Source: Spirochaetales bacterium (lineage in GTDB: Bacteria > Spirochaetota > Spirochaetia > DTKZ01). Taken from it: a stretch of 8,892 nucleotides of DNA. The notes under the pieces are model-generated. The model worked only from the letters and a program-made list of their open reading frames with translations. It did not search any database and was not told the DNA's origin. A program made the position numbers and the translations under genes. The DNA lies in contig JAISAF010000481.1 in NCBI GenBank assembly GCA_031266855.1, forward strand, positions 1 to 8,892, given 5' to 3'. How positions within the stretch are numbered: position 1 is the stretch's first letter; every line of letters starts with the position of its first letter. This document shows positions 6,913 through 8,892 of this stretch, one piece after another.

Positions 6913-7004
6913 GCAAAGTCGCAGAAGTAAAATAAGTATAAGAAATGAAATTTTTTAGCTCTTCCTTTTTCGCTTCTTCGACCTTGCACGTCTTCGACTT
7001 CGCG
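6913..7004. repeat. Small imperfect inverted and direct repeat cluster
   Basis: GCAAAGTCGCAGAAG at 6913-6927 is complementary, with two mismatches, to CTTCTTCGACCTTGC at 6973-6987. The right arm recurs as a degenerate direct copy, TCTTCGACTTCGC, 16 bases further on (6991-7003). This may be a decayed interspersed repeat; no coding capacity is evident. Confidence 0.45.
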
Positions 7005-7183
7005 ATGATTTTTTTTCTTCATACGGGGGCTTACCATTTGTGGAAAAGCGTGCTACAAATATACAGAGGGGAGCGCTTGTGAAACGGAACGGAACTTCAA
7101 CATTTGGAATACAAAACCGGAGGGAAGCCGCGTTATGCGCAATAAAACACATGTAAATCCTTATCCTGTAAGGAATTATTTTA

Positions 7184-7197
7184 CCCCCTCCCCCCCC
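7184..7197 (+). repeat. Interrupted homopolymeric C tract
   Basis: Five C, one T, then eight C, lying 150 bases upstream of the FGE lipoprotein start. It is the longest homopolymer run I noticed in the window. Whether it falls in a promoter or in the transcribed leader cannot be settled here. Confidence 0.6.
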
Positions 7198-7331
7198 ATT
7201 AGGCGCAATAGTCTTTTAATTTTCGCAATACGAAAAAACTTTCAATTTCCTCTTTTTCCCCATAACCGGGGCAAGTGCCGTGATCTGTTCATGGTATCCG
7301 GTGGTCATGAAATGTTACAAAATAATTTCAC

Positions 7332-7337
7332 AAGGAG
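7332..7337 (+). promoter_or_regulatory. Ribosome binding site of the FGE lipoprotein
   Basis: AAGGAG with a 9-base spacer to the ATG at 7347. It is the strongest ribosome site in the window and fixes this start. Confidence 0.8.
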
Positions 7338-7346
7338 ATACTCAAA

Positions 7347-8837
7347 ATGATAAGACACAGAGTGAACAGGACGGTGTTCCCGGCCCTCTGCCTGCTGGCA
7401 GCGCTGGGAATGATTTTTACAGGCTGTAGCACAGGCGGCGATGATGATGACGGGCCTGCCTCTGTGGCGGTAAGCGGGGTAAGCCTGAATAAATCAACAC
7501 TTACCCTTGGTGTGGCTGACGGCACGGAAACCTTGACCGCTACGGTAACGCCCGCCGACGCCACGAATAAAAATGTAACGTGGACAAGCGGCAACACGGG
7601 CGTAGCCACTGTGAGCAATGGTGTGGTAGCTGCCATGGCGGCGGGGACGACGACCATAACCGTTACTACCGAAGACGGCGGATACACGGCTGGCTGTACT
7701 GTGATGGTAACTGACTACGCCATAAGTTTGGACCCGCCGGGACCTTTCACATTCCTATCGGCTATTGCGGGTTACGGGACCCAGGCCGACAAAAGCGTAA
7801 CGGTAAACAACACAGGGAATCAGGCGACCGGGGCATTGACAGTGGCGCTTTCGGGGGCTGGCAGCAGTTCTTTCACTTTAAGTACACCAACGATAAGCAG
7901 TATTGCGATAAACGGAAACGATAGTTTTACAGTAGTTCCCAACACGGGGCTGGCTGTAGGGACGTATACGGCGGTGATAACGGTGAGCGGCGGCAACGGC
8001 ATTTCTACAACCTTTACGGTAAGCTTTACGGTGCTTCCCGCGTATGAGATGAAGGCTGTTCCCGGTGGAACTATTGCGGCAGATATGACATGGGGTAGCG
8101 GCAGTAATTACTCATTACCGCAGACGATTTCGCCCTTTTCTATGGGCGAAACGGAGATAACCTACGAGCTGTGGAAAACCGTGTATGACTGGGCAACGGA
8201 CAGCGCGCGCGGGGCGAACCAATACACTTTTGCCAATCCCGGAAGAGAAGGCCATGATGGGACGGATGGGGCTGCTCCCACAGCAGCCAGGCAGGAACCT
8301 GTACCGTCTCTAAGCTGGCGGGACGCGGTGGTGTGGTGTAACGCCTACAGCGAGGCCGCGGGGAAGACGCCGGTGTATAAGAACAGCGGAGCGGTTCTGC
8401 GGGAAAGCGAGGGTACTGGTGTCAGTGCCGGAAGCGGGAAAGCGGAGAACGCGGTACTGGATCCGGTTGCCACTGGTTTCCGGCTGCCGACGGAAGCGGA
8501 GTGGGAATATGCCGCGCGAGGCGGGAATCCAGATACAGGTACGCCCTGGACATATACCTACGCGGGGAGCAATATGGCAGACAGTGTGGCGGTATCTACC
8601 GAGAACAGCGGAAGTAAAACCGCCACGGTAAAGAGTAAGGCCGCCAACAGCCGCGGGCTGTATGACATGAGCGGGAACGTATGGGAATGGTGCCAGGATA
8701 TGTATGTTGGCGCGTACCGGGTGACCCGGGGCGGCGGTTGGGGCTTTGCCGCGGATAACTGCACGGTTGCCAGCCGGAGCAGTCCCCACCAGAACGCCTG
8801 GAACAGCAATTGGGGGTTTCGTGTTGTGTGTCCCTGA
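7347..8837 (+). CDS. Surface lipoprotein with Big_2 Ig-like and C-terminal FGE/C-type-lectin-like domain
   Basis: A 496-residue predicted lipoprotein. The signal peptide (1-26) ends in a relaxed lipobox IFTGC, so Cys27 is the likely lipid site; a GGDDDD tether follows. About 40-121 is a bacterial Ig-like Big_2 domain (VSGVSLNKSTLTLGV, VTWTSGNTGVATVS). About 124-229 is a second beta domain (VTVNNTGNQATGALTVALSG). Residues 233-496 are an FGE-sulfatase family domain: SMGETEITYELW, GFRLPTEAEWEYAARGG (377-393), GLYDMSGNVWEWCQDMY (437-453) and terminal GFRVV. Aligned to human FGE, the first copper-binding Cys is Phe467 while the second is kept as Cys472, so formylglycine synthase activity is unlikely; a ligand-binding C-type lectin role as in Treponema denticola TvpA fits better. 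It stands alone behind a strong ribosome site and a 714-base intergenic region. The natural ligand is unknown. Confidence 0.92.
   Translation: MIRHRVNRTVFPALCLLAALGMIFTGCSTGGDDDDGPASVAVSGVSLNKSTLTLGVADGTETLTATVTPADATNKNVTWTSGNTGVATVSNGVVAAMAAGTTTITVTTEDGGYTAGCTVMVTDYAISLDPPGPFTFLSAIAGYGTQADKSVTVNNTGNQATGALTVALSGAGSSSFTLSTPTISSIAINGNDSFTVVPNTGLAVGTYTAVITVSGGNGISTTFTVSFTVLPAYEMKAVPGGTIAADMTWGSGSNYSLPQTISPFSMGETEITYELWKTVYDWATDSARGANQYTFANPGREGHDGTDGAAPTAARQEPVPSLSWRDAVVWCNAYSEAAGKTPVYKNSGAVLRESEGTGVSAGSGKAENAVLDPVATGFRLPTEAEWEYAARGGNPDTGTPWTYTYAGSNMADSVAVSTENSGSKTATVKSKAANSRGLYDMSGNVWEWCQDMYVGAYRVTRGGGWGFAADNCTVASRSSPHQNAWNSNWGFRVVCP
8718..8822 (+). other. Candidate variable region at the C terminus of the FGE domain
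   Basis: Residues 458-492 run from RVTRGGGW to GFR, the place where diversity-generating retroelements mutate FGE-fold proteins. At 466-467, 476, 478-479, 481, 483 and 486-488 the codons are ggc, ttt, agc, agc, agt, cac, aac, aac, agc and aat. Each can arise from AAC or AAT by changing only A bases, as adenine-directed mutagenesis would do. No template repeat or reverse transcriptase is inside the window, so this is positional and codon-pattern evidence only. Confidence 0.3.
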
Positions 8838-8853
8838 AGTTCCGCACAAAAAA

Positions 8854-8882
8854 TCAGGGCCTTCCGGGCGGAGGCCGCCTGA
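8854..8882 (+). other. GC-rich hairpin downstream of the FGE lipoprotein
   Basis: TCAGG at 8854-8858 pairs with CCTGA at 8878-8882, and GCCT at 8859-8862 with AGGC at 8872-8875, leaving a 2-base bulge. An alternative pairing is GGCGG/CCGCC (8867-8871, 8875-8879). It begins 17 bases after the stop codon. No T run follows within the window, so a terminator is not clearly supported. Confidence 0.4.
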
Positions 8883-8892
8883 AAGGCGCGCC

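Larger units (their letters stand above)
6633..7346. other. 714-base intergenic region rich in repeats
   Basis: No convincing gene. It contains the structured repeat copy 2 (6661-6874), an imperfect inverted/direct repeat cluster (6913-7004), a weak promoter-like pair TTGTGG at 7038-7043 and TATACA at 7060-7065, an interrupted C tract (7184-7197), a short palindrome TTTTCG/CGAAAA at 7220-7236, and the leader of the FGE lipoprotein. Open frames across it are short or are reading frames through the hairpins. No U-tract intrinsic terminator is visible after the HD gene. Confidence 0.7.

Noticed and set aside
6660..6935. Plus-strand open frame of 91 codons
   Set aside because: It reads straight through the three hairpins and arms of the repeat, so the peptide is a by-product of palindromic DNA.
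7135..7350. Plus-strand open frame of 71 codons before the lipoprotein
   Set aside because: Low-complexity, crosses the C tract and the ribosome site of the next gene, and has no recognisable features.
7347..8837. True formylglycine-generating enzyme (sulfatase activator)
   Set aside because: The first copper-binding Cys is replaced by Phe467, the protein is a lipoprotein with Ig-like domains, and no sulfatase gene is nearby.

Overview
The window looks like a piece of a spirochaete chromosome, most likely a Treponema or close relative of the host-associated (gut) type. The reasons are a lipoprotein with a degenerate spirochaete-style lipobox, a bacterial Ig-like (Big_2) domain and a C-terminal formylglycine-generating-enzyme-like (FGE/sulfatase-modifying) domain, a layout I know from Treponema, plus a PilZ protein with a large GAF-like insertion resembling spirochaete-specific families. 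This assignment is inference; there is no rRNA or other marker gene here.

Layout. Positions 1-112 hold one copy of a structured, palindrome-rich repeat. Positions 156-5322 are a three-gene cluster read leftwards on the minus strand, tightly spaced (gaps of 34 and 15 bases) and very probably one operon: a secreted lipoprotein with a pentapeptide repeat tract (4336-5322), a PilZ-domain protein (3057-4301), and a large cytoplasmic protein with a degenerate NTPase region and TPR-like repeats (156-3041). Diverging from it after only about 30 bases is an intact HD-domain nucleotide phosphohydrolase of the SAMHD1/dGTPase-like type (5352-6632). A 714-base gene-free stretch (6633-7346) follows, with a second copy of the structured repeat, a small inverted/direct repeat cluster, and the leader of the last gene. 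That gene is an FGE-domain surface lipoprotein (7347-8837). The window ends in a short GC-rich hairpin.

How the parts may fit. The minus-strand operon puts a cell-envelope lipoprotein next to a possible cyclic-di-GMP reader and a large scaffold or signalling protein, so an envelope or motility-related signalling role is plausible but unproven. The HD enzyme is probably independent housekeeping in dNTP or nucleotide metabolism, sharing only the intergenic promoter region. The lipoprotein at the right end resembles the FGE-fold C-type lectins that diversity-generating retroelements mutate (TvpA of Treponema denticola), but no template repeat or reverse transcriptase is inside the window.

The most unusual signal is non-coding. 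Two copies of one repeat, at 1-112 (minus) and 6661-6874 (plus), share a well-conserved backbone, but the hairpins at matching slots have different sequences while each stays perfectly self-complementary. Both copies lie 28-45 bases after a stop codon and run in the same direction as the gene they follow.
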